From: Entoloma clypeatum | Lineage: Eukaryota; Basidiomycota; Agaricomycetes; Agaricales; Entolomataceae | Reading direction: 5' to 3' | Length of the DNA: 64,000 nucleotides | Assembly: GCA_963565915.1 (NCBI GenBank) | Contig: OY751495.1 | Location: 2,108,001-2,172,000, forward strand | Shown: one piece after another, positions 1-9,695 of the stretch | How the letters are laid out: every line of letters begins with the position of its first letter | How positions within the stretch are numbered: position 1 is the stretch's first letter | Made by a program: the position numbers and the translations under genes | The notes under the pieces: model-generated | Seen by the model: the letters and a program-made list of their open reading frames with translations, nothing else | Told to the model about the DNA's origin: nothing | Database searches by the model: none

Positions 1-3000
1 TGTGAGAAACCCTTGGCAACGAGTCGTGCCTTCTTTCGTCCGTCAGTTTTGACGTCGAATACCCATCGATTTCTGATGGTTTTACGACCTTTAGGCAGGT
101 CAACCAACTTAAAGACATTGCGCTTCCGGAGGGCTTCTAATTCCTCACGGCATGCTGCTTTCCATTCAAGCTTTTCCTTTTCAGGTAGCTTATTTATGTC
201 CTTCATTTGCCAAGACTTTGGGTCTTGTGGAATTTCGTCATATGCAGGGATTGCTTTAGATAGCAAGTGCGCAAGCATTTGTGACTGTCCTCCCCCTTCC
301 CTAATATAGAGTAATTCCTCCATATCTATATCCGGATTCGGATTGGAACTGTTCTGATACATCTGAGGATCAGCGGAGCTAGTTGATGGAACAGCGCCAG
401 ATTGCTGGGGTCTGGTCTCCGATCGGGGATTATAGGCGTATCGCCGTGAATCCTCCTGAACGGTTCTGCTCCAATCACGCTGATTTTGACGCAAGGCCTC
501 AGCCGGGTTGTTCCCGTAAACATTTCCAGGACGCTGGGGTATAACCCGAGTACGACGAGGACGATCAGTTTGTGGACGATAATCGCCTGGTAAGGTACGA
601 TCATCGTTTGGTGCATCTATGCGCACACGTTTCCCTGGATTGCGAGTCCGGGGAACCCACTGCTGATTCTCAGCGGTGTCCTGTCTGTTTGTTCCATCAG
701 AAGTCTGACTGGAACCTTTGGGAAGCTGACCAGTTTGGTCGCTATTTGTATCAGGGAGGTTATGATTGTCATCATGGGTTCCTGGATTAGACGGGTAATG
801 TGAACCGCCAGGACCATGTGCATCATTGTCTTCCGAATGGAAATCGTCGGTTGGTAAATCAGACGGGCCATCATGTCCATTTACATCATCGTTTCCCATA
901 TCGTCTGATGTTGGATCATGGTATTGTGTTATCGAAGGTATTTTGTTCATTGTAGAACATTTTGGGAACAGCTGTTCATCAAACATTGCTGTGACACCTA
1001 TGAAGACTACATTGTTTGGAATTCGCATAAACCGGTAACCTTTAGTTCCAGTTTTAAATCCGATGAAGATCATCAGCTTGGATTTAGCGGTGGTAGTACA
1101 AATTTCTTTTGGAAGAAAGACGTAAGCTCCACATCCAAAAACGTGTAGGTTCAACACATCAGGCTTTTCCTTTTTAAGGGACTCATACGGAGTAAGCCAT
1201 CCATGTCTTTTCAATGGAGTTCGGTTATACAAGTGAAGTGCATGTTCTACCGCAAATTGAATCCATATTTCGGGTAGGCAAGCATCATGCAACATAGCAA
1301 GTGCCTTATCCATTAAAGTTCTGTTAAAACGTTCCGCTCGACCGTTTTGTTGTGGCTGGTGCGGCACAGTAACTTCACCCTGGATTCCCATCTCACGCAT
1401 ATCTGCTTGGAAAGGGACAAACTCACCGCCGCCATCAAAACGCCAAGTTTTAATTGTCGTATTGAATTGGTTTTTAACCATGGCATTAAAATCACGAAGT
1501 GCAGAGTGTGCATCGGATTTTAGTCTCAATAAAGAGATCCAGGCGTGTGATGTGTAGTCATCAACAAAGCTGATATAATAATTATATTTGCTATAAGTCG
1601 CCTTCTTGAATTGCTTTAAATCCGAATGGATTAGCTCAAGAGGTGCTTTAGCGCGTGTCTGAGATGGTGGGAAAGATTTTGAAGGCATCTTTCCAAGAGC
1701 GCATCCTTTGCAGGGTCGCTCAGTGAACGGTTTGTCCACTCCATTGAAACCTTTGACATGTTTAGAAGCATGTCGTAGTACTTCATGTGAAGGGTGTCCG
1801 AATCGCTTGTGCCAGGTGTCATAATCAACAGATTGTGAGACACTAAGACTAACCAAGTGTATTCGTTCCTCTTTAATGATCGTGGCATTTAGCCAGTAAA
1901 TCGATTCATTTGCCTTATGAGGATAACACATAAACAAAGGAAGACCTGAATTGGTCTTTAGCGCGATCGAACCAAATCGTCCGCTAATTTCATTTCCTTG
2001 TTTAAGAATCTCGCCTACAGATAAAAGACGAACGTCTAAATCTGGTATGTAATAAACGGGTGATAGACGAGTTATTTTATTTTGTTCTCGCCCGTTTTTC
2101 TTGATGGTGTGATTAATCAACACCGTTCCTTGTCCAAGGATCTGAATAGTGTGACCTTTCTGCGCAATTTGCACAGATTGACGATCTTTTAGTGGGGTAT
2201 ACTCAATGAAATCATTGATATCATAAGTAAAGTGCAATGATGCACCTGAATCAAGAATCCAATTGGATTGATTCTGTTTCTTACATTCAGCACAATTCGC
2301 ATAATGAGAATTTATTTGCGCTATAAGCGCGTGTACAGCAGGTGATAAAAATACATTGGACCGCCGTCCATTCACTCGTCTCCAAAGAGGCTTCTGTGAA
2401 GTATTTGTTAACTGCATTGTACGTGCTTCTGAATGTGAAACATACCCCATGTCGTCGTTGTTTCCATCACCACGGGAAACTTCATACTCCATATAATCGT
2501 TGACGTATCCTTCATCGTAATAGCCCCTTATGGTGGGGGCTATGTCTTCTGTCTCCATTTCATCGGCCCAGCTGATTCTACTCGGCGTTTCTTCGAAAAC
2601 CGGAATGCGGTGATTCCGGGGGTCCATTGTCGGAGGCACTGAGAGCGGCCTTGACGTTGCAGCTTCATTACGTTGAAGTGCAGGGACCTCGACGAGGCAA
2701 GTTAGATTCTGAGCTGTTGGAGGGACACCAATGCTGTTAGCTAGTGTGCGCGCTCCATCCAGGTCCGTGAAAGGGCCTGGGCCAGGAATGCTACCGATCG
2801 CAAGCGATTGGTTGTTCCTAATCCTCCAGTCGGTGGATGATGAGGGGTGCGGAGTGAAGATAGACCCATGTCCGTAAATGACCGTGTTGGGTAAGGTCTG
2901 GATTGGAAGCTGCCCATCAGGGGCGCTATCCATGGCAGAGGAGGCAAAATGCGCCTTCTCTTTACCTTTCCAGGGTCCTTTGCCCTTGGTCTTCCCGGCA

Positions 3001-3815
3001 GAAGTTCCTCGTCCCTTGCCTTTCCAGGGCTTGGAGTGCTGATGCGAATGCTGCTGGTTAGCAGCCGGTCCTTCCGAAGATCCCTGAGAGGGTCCAGTGT
3101 GAGGCTGGTACTTCGGGGGGTTAGGACGAGCGCATTTTACCGCAGAGATCTTGTTCGCGTGAGCACTTCCTTGGGACTGTGGAGCGTGCGGGTTTTTACG
3201 GAAGTATTCCGAGCGTATTTGCTCGATTACCTTCCCGATTTTGAGTACTGTGGACTGATTGCCGCCAGGCGCCACATAGTGTACCACATCAAAGAGGATG
3301 CTGTGCACTAGACCATCATAGCCCTGAGGCAGTCCATTCAGGATCATCATGATCCGGACGAACTTGGGGATGTCTATATGGTTGTGCTCGAGTCGCTGAA
3401 ATAGGGTCTGCATCTTATCGATGCCAGATAAAGGATCGGCGGGAGAAAGAGAGGTGCGGAGGAGTTGCTGGAAATCAGCAAAAACGGTGGACGGGCCGAC
3501 CGTGGACAGTTTAGTGGCGATCAGGTCCCACATCTCCTTGGAGGTTTTAGCTCCCTTGATGTGATGGACGAGAGAGTCCGAAATGGACATCTGGATTAGG
3601 CCCTGGGCCTGATCGTCCTGCTCATGCCAAGTGTTTAACTTGTCTTGGAAATCTGTCTCTTTAGGATCAGCCGGGAACTTTTTGTCGCCGGTGACGATCC
3701 TCCACACTTTAGCTGCCTTCAAGTAGGCGCTCATCTTCTCCTGATAGACGGAGAAATTGGTGGTGGTGAGCTTGGGAACGGAGGAAGCGAGGTCGAGTTT
3801 TGAGTTTGAAGACAT
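1..3815 (-). CDS. Copia-1 Gag-Pol polyprotein, partial, uninterrupted
   Basis: From the ATG at 3815 I read 1,271 codons in one frame with no stop to the window edge. The N-terminal 300 residues are a UBN2-type Copia gag. A Lys/Gly-rich basic stretch (KPWKGKGRG, about 2960-3040) stands where many gags have a CCHC knuckle. Protease motif WILDSGASLHF lies near 2240-2275. The integrase HHCC zinc site is near 1690-1790 (HKRFGHP, then CKGCALGK) and its catalytic core contains HSDLK, FVDDYTSH and DGGGEF. The frame reaches the start of reverse transcriptase (RLVAKGFS) at the edge. No frameshift or stop was seen, so this copy may be active or very recent. Roughly 400-450 C-terminal residues should lie outside. 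Confidence 0.88.
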   Translation of the reverse strand, partial: MSSNSKLDLASSVPKLTTTNFSVYQEKMSAYLKAAKVWRIVTGDKKFPADPKETDFQDKLNTWHEQDDQAQGLIQMSISDSLVHHIKGAKTSKEMWDLIATKLSTVGPSTVFADFQQLLRTSLSPADPLSGIDKMQTLFQRLEHNHIDIPKFVRIMMILNGLPQGYDGLVHSILFDVVHYVAPGGNQSTVLKIGKVIEQIRSEYFRKNPHAPQSQGSAHANKISAVKCARPNPPKYQPHTGPSQGSSEGPAANQQHSHQHSKPWKGKGRGTSAGKTKGKGPWKGKEKAHFASSAMDSAPDGQLPIQTLPNTVIYGHGSIFTPHPSSSTDWRIRNNQSLAIGSIPGPGPFTDLDGARTLANSIGVPPTAQNLTCLVEVPALQRNEAATSRPLSVPPTMDPRNHRIPVFEETPSRISWADEMETEDIAPTIRGYYDEGYVNDYMEYEVSRGDGNNDDMGYVSHSEARTMQLTNTSQKPLWRRVNGRRSNVFLSPAVHALIAQINSHYANCAECKKQNQSNWILDSGASLHFTYDINDFIEYTPLKDRQSVQIAQKGHTIQILGQGTVLINHTIKKNGREQNKITRLSPVYYIPDLDVRLLSVGEILKQGNEISGRFGSIALKTNSGLPLFMCYPHKANESIYWLNATIIKEERIHLVSLSVSQSVDYDTWHKRFGHPSHEVLRHASKHVKGFNGVDKPFTERPCKGCALGKMPSKSFPPSQTRAKAPLELIHSDLKQFKKATYSKYNYYISFVDDYTSHAWISLLRLKSDAHSALRDFNAMVKNQFNTTIKTWRFDGGGEFVPFQADMREMGIQGEVTVPHQPQQNGRAERFNRTLMDKALAMLHDACLPEIWIQFAVEHALHLYNRTPLKRHGWLTPYESLKKEKPDVLNLHVFGCGAYVFLPKEICTTTAKSKLMIFIGFKTGTKGYRFMRIPNNVVFIGVTAMFDEQLFPKCSTMNKIPSITQYHDPTSDDMGNDDVNGHDGPSDLPTDDFHSEDNDAHGPGGSHYPSNPGTHDDNHNLPDTNSDQTGQLPKGSSQTSDGTNRQDTAENQQWVPRTRNPGKRVRIDAPNDDRTLPGDYRPQTDRPRRTRVIPQRPGNVYGNNPAEALRQNQRDWSRTVQEDSRRYAYNPRSETRPQQSGAVPSTSSADPQMYQNSSNPNPDIDMEELLYIREGGGQSQMLAHLLSKAIPAYDEIPQDPKSWQMKDINKLPEKEKLEWKAACREELEALRKRNVFKLVDLPKGRKTIRNRWVFDVKTDGRKKARLVAKGFS

Positions 3816-3904
3816 GATGATGCTGCGAAACATAAATAGAATCAGCATATGAAATATCGAAAAAGCGCATCAGAAAATAAATAGACGAGCTGCCTTGTCG
3901 ATCA

Positions 3905-4456
3905 TCATTCTTCGTTCTCTGTTTGGTCTAGTGGTAGCATATGAAATGCCATCACTAGTTCTACCCAATCGTCATGTGTGCCCTGAGTGCTGTGCTGCCC
4001 ACAGGTGCAAGATCCTCCCTGAACAGGGAGCATGACTTCATTCGCTCTGTTCGCCGCCTCAATTAAGGGGTCATTATCCGGCAACCGAATTTGTCGGGCC
4101 GGAGGCGAAAGAGGAGGTGCCCCGTGTGCTTCAGGGATGGTCCCATCATCAACATACACGGGCGGAGGATCCGTGGGATCTCCATCTTGGGTAGGTACCA
4201 CAACAGGTACCTCAGTACGGCGATTACGCCGTCTGCGGTTTTGAACTTGAGTCCTGGCTGATCCTGCATCACACGTAGTACACGAGTAGTCAAAGGTGGT
4301 GTTGTCTATGCAATGCCTTGGGCAATGCTGACTGTCAACAACGAGTTGTCGACACACCCCGCATCGTGCAACGATGCGTCCATTGTCATCAAGACCTGAA
4401 GGGACTGAGCCCTGTGCCGTTGGCACCATATGGACTTGCTCTCGTGATACGATCAT
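3905..4456 (-). CDS. Cys-rich ORF in the Copia-1 leader, upstream of gag
   Basis: An ATG-started ORF of 183 codons sits between the primer-binding site and the gag start, in the sense direction of Copia-1. It holds a cysteine cluster spaced C-x2-C-x9-C-x3-C-x10-C-x2-C (CGVC to CTTC), resembling a zinc-binding fold, then a basic RRRRNRR patch, a proline-rich middle and a second small group (SCTCGQH). I do not recognise the family. The same frame is open further upstream except for one TGA at 4481-4483, but that upstream part overlaps the LTR and is probably chance. Copia-2 has a leader of only about 360 bp with no such ORF. It could be a real accessory protein or a fortuitous ORF. Confidence 0.4.
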   Translation of the reverse strand: MIVSREQVHMVPTAQGSVPSGLDDNGRIVARCGVCRQLVVDSQHCPRHCIDNTTFDYSCTTCDAGSARTQVQNRRRRNRRTEVPVVVPTQDGDPTDPPPVYVDDGTIPEAHGAPPLSPPARQIRLPDNDPLIEAANRANEVMLPVQGGSCTCGQHSTQGTHDDWVELVMAFHMLPLDQTENEE

Positions 4457-4666
4457 TGTAATAGGAATTCTCTCAAGCAATCAATCAAGAATGGCCCATT
4501 GAAAGGTACATTCAATACCTCGAATGCTGCAAGGTTCACCATCGAGGGAACCGTCGAGCTCGATGTATTCGATGCTGAGGAAACCAGTCTCCAGGCTAGT
4601 ATACAAAGCGGATGCTGCCAATAATAGCGCAAAAGCTAGGATACTTAGAGCATGCGGCGCTAGGGC

Positions 4667-4680
4667 CGGGGCCCATAACC
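4667..4680 (-). other. Copia-1 primer-binding site (initiator tRNA-Met anticodon region)
   Basis: On the minus strand GGTTATGGGCCCC follows the LTR end by three bases. It is complementary to the anticodon stem-loop region of initiator tRNA-Met (CAU anticodon within GGGCCCATAACC), the half-tRNA priming used by Ty5 and Drosophila copia. The same sequence occurs next to the LTR in Copia-2, -3 and -4. Confidence 0.75.
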
Positions 4681-4683
4681 TAA

Positions 4684-5022
4684 TGATGTATCCGACGTAG
4701 GCAGCCCAAAGGGCGCTCAAGACGTAGCGGTACGAAGGCATATGGAAGCTAGACTAACCTGGTTAAGAGACGTTAGTGGAATGAAGAAGCTAACTAGCTA
4801 CAACGTCTCAGAGAACTGGGGTGTTCAAGAGTTAGGATTCATTGTACTAAATACATGGGTATTTATACTAATCCAATATGCGCACGGACCATTGTACAAA
4901 CAATGCATAAACAAGTCATGCGTCCGTGGTTGTACCATAAACTTACATATATGGTAATAGTGACTTATAGTCACTTCCTGTGACAAGCACATGGTGCGAC
5001 ATATCTGGCGATATGTTCAACA
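4684..5022 (-). repeat. Copia-1 5' LTR
   Basis: On the minus strand the LTR starts TGTTGAACAT at 5022 and ends ATACATCA at 4684, 339 bp with TG/CA ends. A TATAAAT box is at 4861-4867. The boundaries come from the TG/CA ends, the adjacent primer-binding site and resemblance to the TGTTGAA ends of the other Copia LTRs; there is no second copy in the window for comparison. Confidence 0.7.
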
Positions 5023-5917
5023 CTGGGATTATGGGGTTTTTGCCCCGGCTTTTTACAGCCCCACCCCGGAATCAACTTAGATTCTCACCTGACTTATTAC
5101 TACATCAGGAGAACCGACAGAGGATATAGTGCTCTTGAGCCAGATCAGAGGGACTGTCCCTGTCTGCTACGGCCCGCTGGAGGAGTCTTTTACACTTGGC
5201 AGGTTTCAGCCCGAAGACCACGTCCGCCCCAGTTTCCCGTTCCCTGGCAGGTGGTTCGCTGATGCCATCTGGCGCGGATCCCCACACTGTCCAGGATCTC
5301 TGTCTTGCCATCGCCCAACCGGATGGATCACTCAGGGACAAGCCACTGATCCGGAGTTGTTAAGACCCTTTGACATACCCAGGGAGTTAAAGCCCAGTGA
5401 TGTGGGCCTACAGGCAGATGACTAACGACCTACATAGCACCTCTCAGCCTAGTCATACCCAGGAAACCAGCACATGGATACACCACGAGCCCCCCCCCAG
5501 TGATGCGGCCTGCAAGCGAGAGTGGAACCCCTCTAACAAGAGAGTTACCCCAATGGAGGTTCAATTTATGCAGGGGGGGGTGACCTGATGGGGGCATATC
5601 CCATATTTGGTTTGTTTTTCCATGGATTCCCCCTCTTATCATCCCCTATCCAGTTGTTCAGTCCCCTTATGGGCATCACCATACCCCCCATGGGGCGGAG
5701 GCTACTTGGGGTGTTGCGGCAACATGTTCCATCATGTGATGTATTAGGTAATGACACATGACTACTTCGTGCACCCTCAACTTCATGCTACCTTAGGAGA
5801 CGTTCCCACGGTAGACTTACAAGGTGTTGAGTTCAGCCAGGTTCGAACCAGCGACCTTTCCCTAGGTGATCAAGCCTAAGATGCAGACAGCATGACCATT
5901 ACGCCAGACTGCCGCTT
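5023..5917 (-). mobile_element. tRNA-headed (SINE-like) element, truncated
   Basis: On the minus strand the sequence begins at the broken end of Copia-4 gag with a tRNA-like head and continues for about 800 bp without a coding frame I can recognise, ending at the Copia-1 LTR, which probably truncates it. Runs of C (near 5490) and G (near 5573) are present. Its length is unusual for a SINE, so the body may be a different element placed next to a tRNA-derived piece. No second copy is in the window. Confidence 0.4.
5830..5917 (-). ncRNA. tRNA-like head with A and B boxes
   Basis: On the minus strand TGGCGTAATGG (5896-5906) fits the Pol III A box and GGTTCGAACC (5840-5849) fits the B box. The T-stem around the B box does not pair properly and no acceptor stem closes, so it is a tRNA-derived promoter rather than a working tRNA. 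Confidence 0.5.
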
Positions 5918-7243
5918 CATCTGGCCCCATCCATTCCTGGTCGATGTCCATCATCTTCAGCGATTGGTCTAACGGCAGAGTAACTCAATGCTGTCTTGCT
6001 GGCCCCTCGTCGATGTCTGGGATGATAGTGTCCAAGATACGAAGGTTCGACCCAGAGGGTCGTGCAGCGATTTCTCGGGCGAGTTTTCTCACCTTCTCAT
6101 TCTTTTTCCACGCTGATGGCTTTCCGGAAGGAAGCCCGGTGTACTGAGAAGGAGGCGGGTTCATGCGTTGCAGGAGTGACTGCATTCTTTCCGACTCAGG
6201 CTGCGCAGTACTCGAAGTTTTCCCGCAGCCTGTGATAGTGGTAAAGACAGGTGCATGACGAGGAGGGAGAGGACAAGGGGCAGATCGACGAGGGAGTTGT
6301 TCGATGGCTGGTGCGATAAACTCAATCATTTCCTCAGCATGGCTGGACTCGTTGTCCGCGTTGTTGGCGCGCTTTTTTTGGTTGCGCCAGCGTCCCTTTC
6401 CCTTCTTCTTTTCAGAAGCGGTACTTGGGTTGGTCGAGTTAGGCTGCTCGTCAGCATTGTTCTGCGAGGTACTCAGCACTGTCTGCTTTTCCCATTTGGG
6501 GTCTTGCCCCTTTCGCTTAGTCCTGGAGATTTCCGGGCCTGCTCGTTGGACGCCTGAGTAGACCCTATCGCATACTTGCGCCTGTACTCTGAAACAATGC
6601 TGTCGGTGACGGCCTGCCATGTGAAGTCATCAGCATTGTAGACCTGAAAGAGGGCGGTGGAGAGAGACGACCAAGTGTCAGGAATGGCACTTGCCAAGAT
6701 CATGGCCTGCATCAGATCAGGCACAACAAATTTTGAGTCGCTAAGGCGAGCGAAGAGTGACCCAAGGCACTCGATTTCCGGCACAGGGTCCCGACCAGAC
6801 AGTTTGAAAGAGGCTGCGGCTTTGAAGTCGCCAAATATGGTGGCGGGGGAGACCTTTGAATATGTGTCCTTCAATGATGTTCAGGCGTCTTTTGAGGACT
6901 TGGTGTCCTTGATGTGCCTCCTGATTGCCTCGGAGACTTTGAGGCGGATGGAACCCAGAGCCATGTCATCGTCCCTGATCCAGATCTTCCTTTCCTTGTG
7001 GAAGGCGGGTTGGTCGAGGGTAGTGGTGACCACTGGAGGTTGGGTTGCAGATGTAGAAGTGGCGGAGGCAGGGGTGGAGACCGTGACCGTAAAGTCGGCG
7101 ATGTCAGGGCACTCAATGTCGCCAGATACGATGCGCCAGACTCCTTGATGGAGGAGATAGGACTTCATTTTCTCAGCCCAGCTCTGGTAGTCGATACCGT
7201 CGAAGACGGTGATGGAGTCAAGTGCGGAGCGAGAGGTAGACAT
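5918..7243 (-). pseudogene. Copia-4 gag remnant
   Basis: Starts with the same MSTSRSALDS N-terminus as Copia-2 and Copia-3. An in-frame TGA replaces a Trp codon near 6881 (after SSKDA), and a one-base loss near 6535 shifts the frame before the basic KKKGKGRWRNQKKR stretch, which is then read in another frame. The sequence ends in the region matching DQERMGPD of Copia-2. No protease or later domain remains, so it cannot encode a working element. Confidence 0.85.
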
Positions 7244-7598
7244 TTTTAATGAATCTAAAAGGAGTTCTCCCAATCAGTGATGTTCTTTATGAATTTGATT
7301 TTTAGAGAAAACAAATAAATGATTCCTCATAACATATTCCTTTTTAGGAATAGCGGTTGTGGGAAAAACCCTTTTTGTCAGAAGTGTGTGAGATATGATC
7401 AACATTTCCACATGATGTGTACTAAGTCAATCCCCTTAGGGACACTTCATGACAGGTACTTGTCATAATGACATTCCCAGGTTCATGTGTGAAGAAGTAT
7501 GACTCAGAACCTAGATCTTGCAATCGGTTCTCCTGTCAACCCGGGTAGAGTGGGCAGGTACTTGCTGTTGCCAGCGTTCCCAAGTCCCTCTGCTATCC

Positions 7599-7611
7599 GG
7601 GGCCCATAACC
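7599..7611 (-). other. Copia-4 primer-binding site
   Basis: GGTTATGGGCCCC on the minus strand directly follows the LTR end, complementary to the initiator tRNA-Met anticodon region. Confidence 0.7.
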
Positions 7612-7921
7612 TGTTGAAGTTCCACCTGGGCGCTAGCCGCAGATGCACTGAGCAACACAGCTACAGTGGAAGTACTCTACTCTACCGTTCTAGTCACTTA
7701 CTTGGTTGAGAAGGGTGGGGCTGGTGAGAGCAGTTGAGGCTGGTAAGAGCGATGGAGCTGGTTAAGAGTCAAGAGACAACTTGTTGATATTGACAGTTTC
7801 CTGGTCTTATATACTGTACTACTGTTTGTACCAACCAAATAAGTATGTAATCAAAGATGTGTAAATGGTCATGTGATGTAATCTAATCTAATCTAATCTA
7901 TGTGATGGAAAAGTTTCAACA
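7612..7921 (-). repeat. Copia-4 5' LTR
   Basis: 310 bp, TGTTGAA and TTCAACA ends, same family as the Copia-2 and Copia-3 LTRs. The TATA region is changed to TATATAC (near 7809), and several other substitutions make this the most diverged of the copies. Confidence 0.88.
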
Positions 7922-8579
7922 GCAATCTCGTTCTGAATGTCAGAAGGGAGACCATGGCAGAATTTGAGTACGATGTTGGTATCCTCCTGATAGCCTGCTT
8001 TGTCAATGTAGTCTTTGAACTCGTCAATATAGGTCTCGACATCCCGTTGACCTTGATAGTAGGATTCTCCTTCGAGGATCAGTCTCACATCCTGTTCCTC
8101 ATTCTTCGGAGTGAACTCTGCTGTGAAGACTGCGCAGAAGTCCACCCAAGTCCAATAAGGTGGAGCACCGGTCCTCCGCTCCTGTCGGATAATGCGATCT
8201 GCAAAGCGTGCTGCACATCCACTCTTCATGAAAGATAAGGCCCAATAAATTTTAGCATGGTCGTCTGTGAACTGTTCCAGAGCCAGCCCCATAAACAATT
8301 CACAGGAGTTTAGAAAGGTCCAGCCATTTTATTTGCACATGATCTGTTGAAGTCTGATGGATTGGCAGATTTTGCTCGATGCATGCCCAGATTGGCCGGA
8401 GCGAGCGGAGCAGGTATAGGTGCGGGTGGAGGAGCAGGTGGGATAGGTGGCGGAGCTGGGGCAGGAATTGCGTCGAAAGCGAGAAGAAGTTGGTCAAGTT
8501 GACTGGAGATATCAGCGAGAGTTTGATGTTGTTCCTGGAACTTGTGCTTGAGCTGTTCAAGGCAATTGGAGTCGTCCAT
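7922..8579 (-). pseudogene. Gypsy-B gag remnant
   Basis: From the ATG at 8579 it encodes MDDSNCLEQLKHKFQEQ followed by a Pro/Ala-rich stretch, then a frameshift near 8330 caused by about five extra bases. The capsid part resumes in another frame (GLALEQFTDDHAKIYWALSF). It matches Gypsy-A gag residue by residue over most of its length and stops at the Copia-4 insertion, before the zinc knuckle. Confidence 0.85.
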
Positions 8580-8740
8580 TACTATGCACAAAGCAAAATC
8601 ACCAGTTACAGAGAGGTAGTTAGAAGAACTGGAAGGGGTGGGAGATGTATTGGAGTCGAACACGGACAAAGCTACTCCGAAGCACAGAATCATGACAACG
8701 ATGCAATCGGACACGGTCCAATTAAATGAGAACTTTCTAC

Positions 8741-9102
8741 TGTAAGGGCGACCTTACAATCCAAGACTCAAACTCAGATACTTGCAAGGGAGATCCGAAG
8801 AGAAAGTTCTAAGGATTCCCCTGCAAGCTAGCTAGATAAATAGTAAAATGAGATATGAAATAAGAGATAAAAGGAGACGCATGAATGATGAGCAATGATC
8901 GGGAGTAGGGATGGGGGATGAATGGAAACAAGATGAATGATAGTACCTGCAATCTGACATGTGGAGTAGCAGATGGGCGTGGAGTCATCGGATGTGGAGA
9001 GGCAGATAAGATGTCAGAGACAGCGGATACAATTGGAGGATGTCGGAGATGGTGGAATAGAAAGGAAAGGAAAAGTGAAAGGTGAAAGTGGTTGCCCTTA
9101 CA
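8741..9102 (-). repeat. Gypsy A/B-family LTR
   Basis: On the minus strand it starts TGTAAGGGCAACC and ends GCCCTTACA. It is 362 bp against 442 and 433 bp in Gypsy-A, mainly because a segment between two direct copies of GGATCTCCCTTGCAAG is missing. Such a deletion fits slippage or recombination between the direct repeats. Confidence 0.85.
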
Positions 9103-9268
9103 GTTCCTCCCCTTCATCATTCCTCTGCACTTCTGGAGTTCCACTCCGGTCTCAGTCCTACATCCAACCTCCGATGGACTCCGATGAAGCTCCAATGTTT
9201 CACCTACTTAACAATCTCGTAGTTCTGTTTGGCTGCGGACATGGTTCGCAACAGGAACACGATAGGGT
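9103..9268 (-). pseudogene. Gypsy-C pol 3' fragment
   Basis: On the minus strand it continues the RNase H region (IVFL, TMSAAK) to a purine-rich stretch just before the A/B-family LTR. The same arrangement is seen in the plus copy at 21925-22094. It is separated from the rest of Gypsy-C by the MITE-like insert at 9269-9695, and about 260 bp of pol present in the plus copy is missing. Confidence 0.7.
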
Positions 9269-9695
9269 TAGTGTTCGAAAGTCCAGTCCAGTCCGGTTTT
9301 TTGCCAAAAAAATTAAGAACCTAGAACCAAGACTGGTTGAGTGGTTTGTCCAAAAAACTGAAACCAGGACTGGACTGGTCAAAGACTGGTAAACCAGTCT
9401 TTCTTTTCTGAAAAAAGTAAACCAGGACTGGTTCAAACTGGTTTAAACTGGTTATTTTCCAATTTATTAAAACTGTTTCAGAATATCATTTATGACACAT
9501 TTCAAAACATTTTATAGAAGCTTTGATAAACAAAATCTATGTGAACCTATATGAACCTGTGTGAACCTATGACCAGTTTACATTTTTTGAGTCTCAAATC
9601 AAGACTGGTGTTAAGCCACTCTTCTTTTTTTCCAAAATTTGAAGAACCTGAGACTGGTCAATTCTTAAAAATTTGAAACTTGAGACTGCAGTCCC
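9269..9695. mobile_element. hAT-like TAGTG-family MITE, one end lost
   Basis: Begins TAGTGTTCGAAAGTCCAGTC, preceded by GATAGGGT, and contains many ACTGG/CCAGT units in both orientations. The right end lacks the expected CACTA, and no GATAGGGT follows, so the insertion was accompanied or followed by a deletion in the Gypsy-C pol. Confidence 0.6.

Larger units (their letters stand above)
1..5022 (-). mobile_element. Copia-1, Ty1/Copia LTR retrotransposon, 5' part (runs off window)
   Basis: Read on the minus strand this is a 5' LTR (5022 to 4684), a primer-binding site, a long leader holding a Cys-rich ORF, and one long gag-pol frame that is still open at position 1. Domain order gag, protease, integrase, reverse transcriptase is that of Ty1/Copia. 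The 3' LTR lies outside the window, so target-site duplication and LTR divergence cannot be judged. The element is distinct from the other three Copia copies here: LTR sequence, leader and gag differ, though LTR ends and primer-binding site are of the same type. Confidence 0.9.
5918..7921 (-). mobile_element. Copia-4, 3'-truncated Copia inserted in Gypsy-B
   Basis: A relative of Copia-2 and Copia-3 keeping only the 5' LTR (7612-7921), the primer-binding site (7599-7611), the leader and gag. It breaks off at 5918, where the tRNA-headed element begins. Its right end is joined to Gypsy-B gag after the codons for NEIA, with GCAAT as the adjacent bases; the matching left TSD is lost. Confidence 0.85.
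7922..9102 (-). mobile_element. Gypsy-B, truncated relative of Gypsy-A
   Basis: LTR 8741-9102 followed on the minus strand by leader and gag up to the Copia-4 insertion. The gag is close to that of Gypsy-A. The remainder of the element is missing on the far side of Copia-4. The LTR also forms the end of the Gypsy-C remnant to the right, so it may be shared between two elements. Confidence 0.8.

Noticed and set aside
3917..3975. tRNA-Gly-like stretch (TTTGGTCTAGTGGTAGCAT)
   Set aside because: The A-box part looks good, but there is no proper B box or acceptor stem, and it lies in the Copia-1 leader ORF.
4481..4741. Hydrophobic 86-codon ORF that looks like a membrane protein
   Set aside because: It overlaps the Copia-1 LTR end and primer-binding site, so it is most likely a chance frame.
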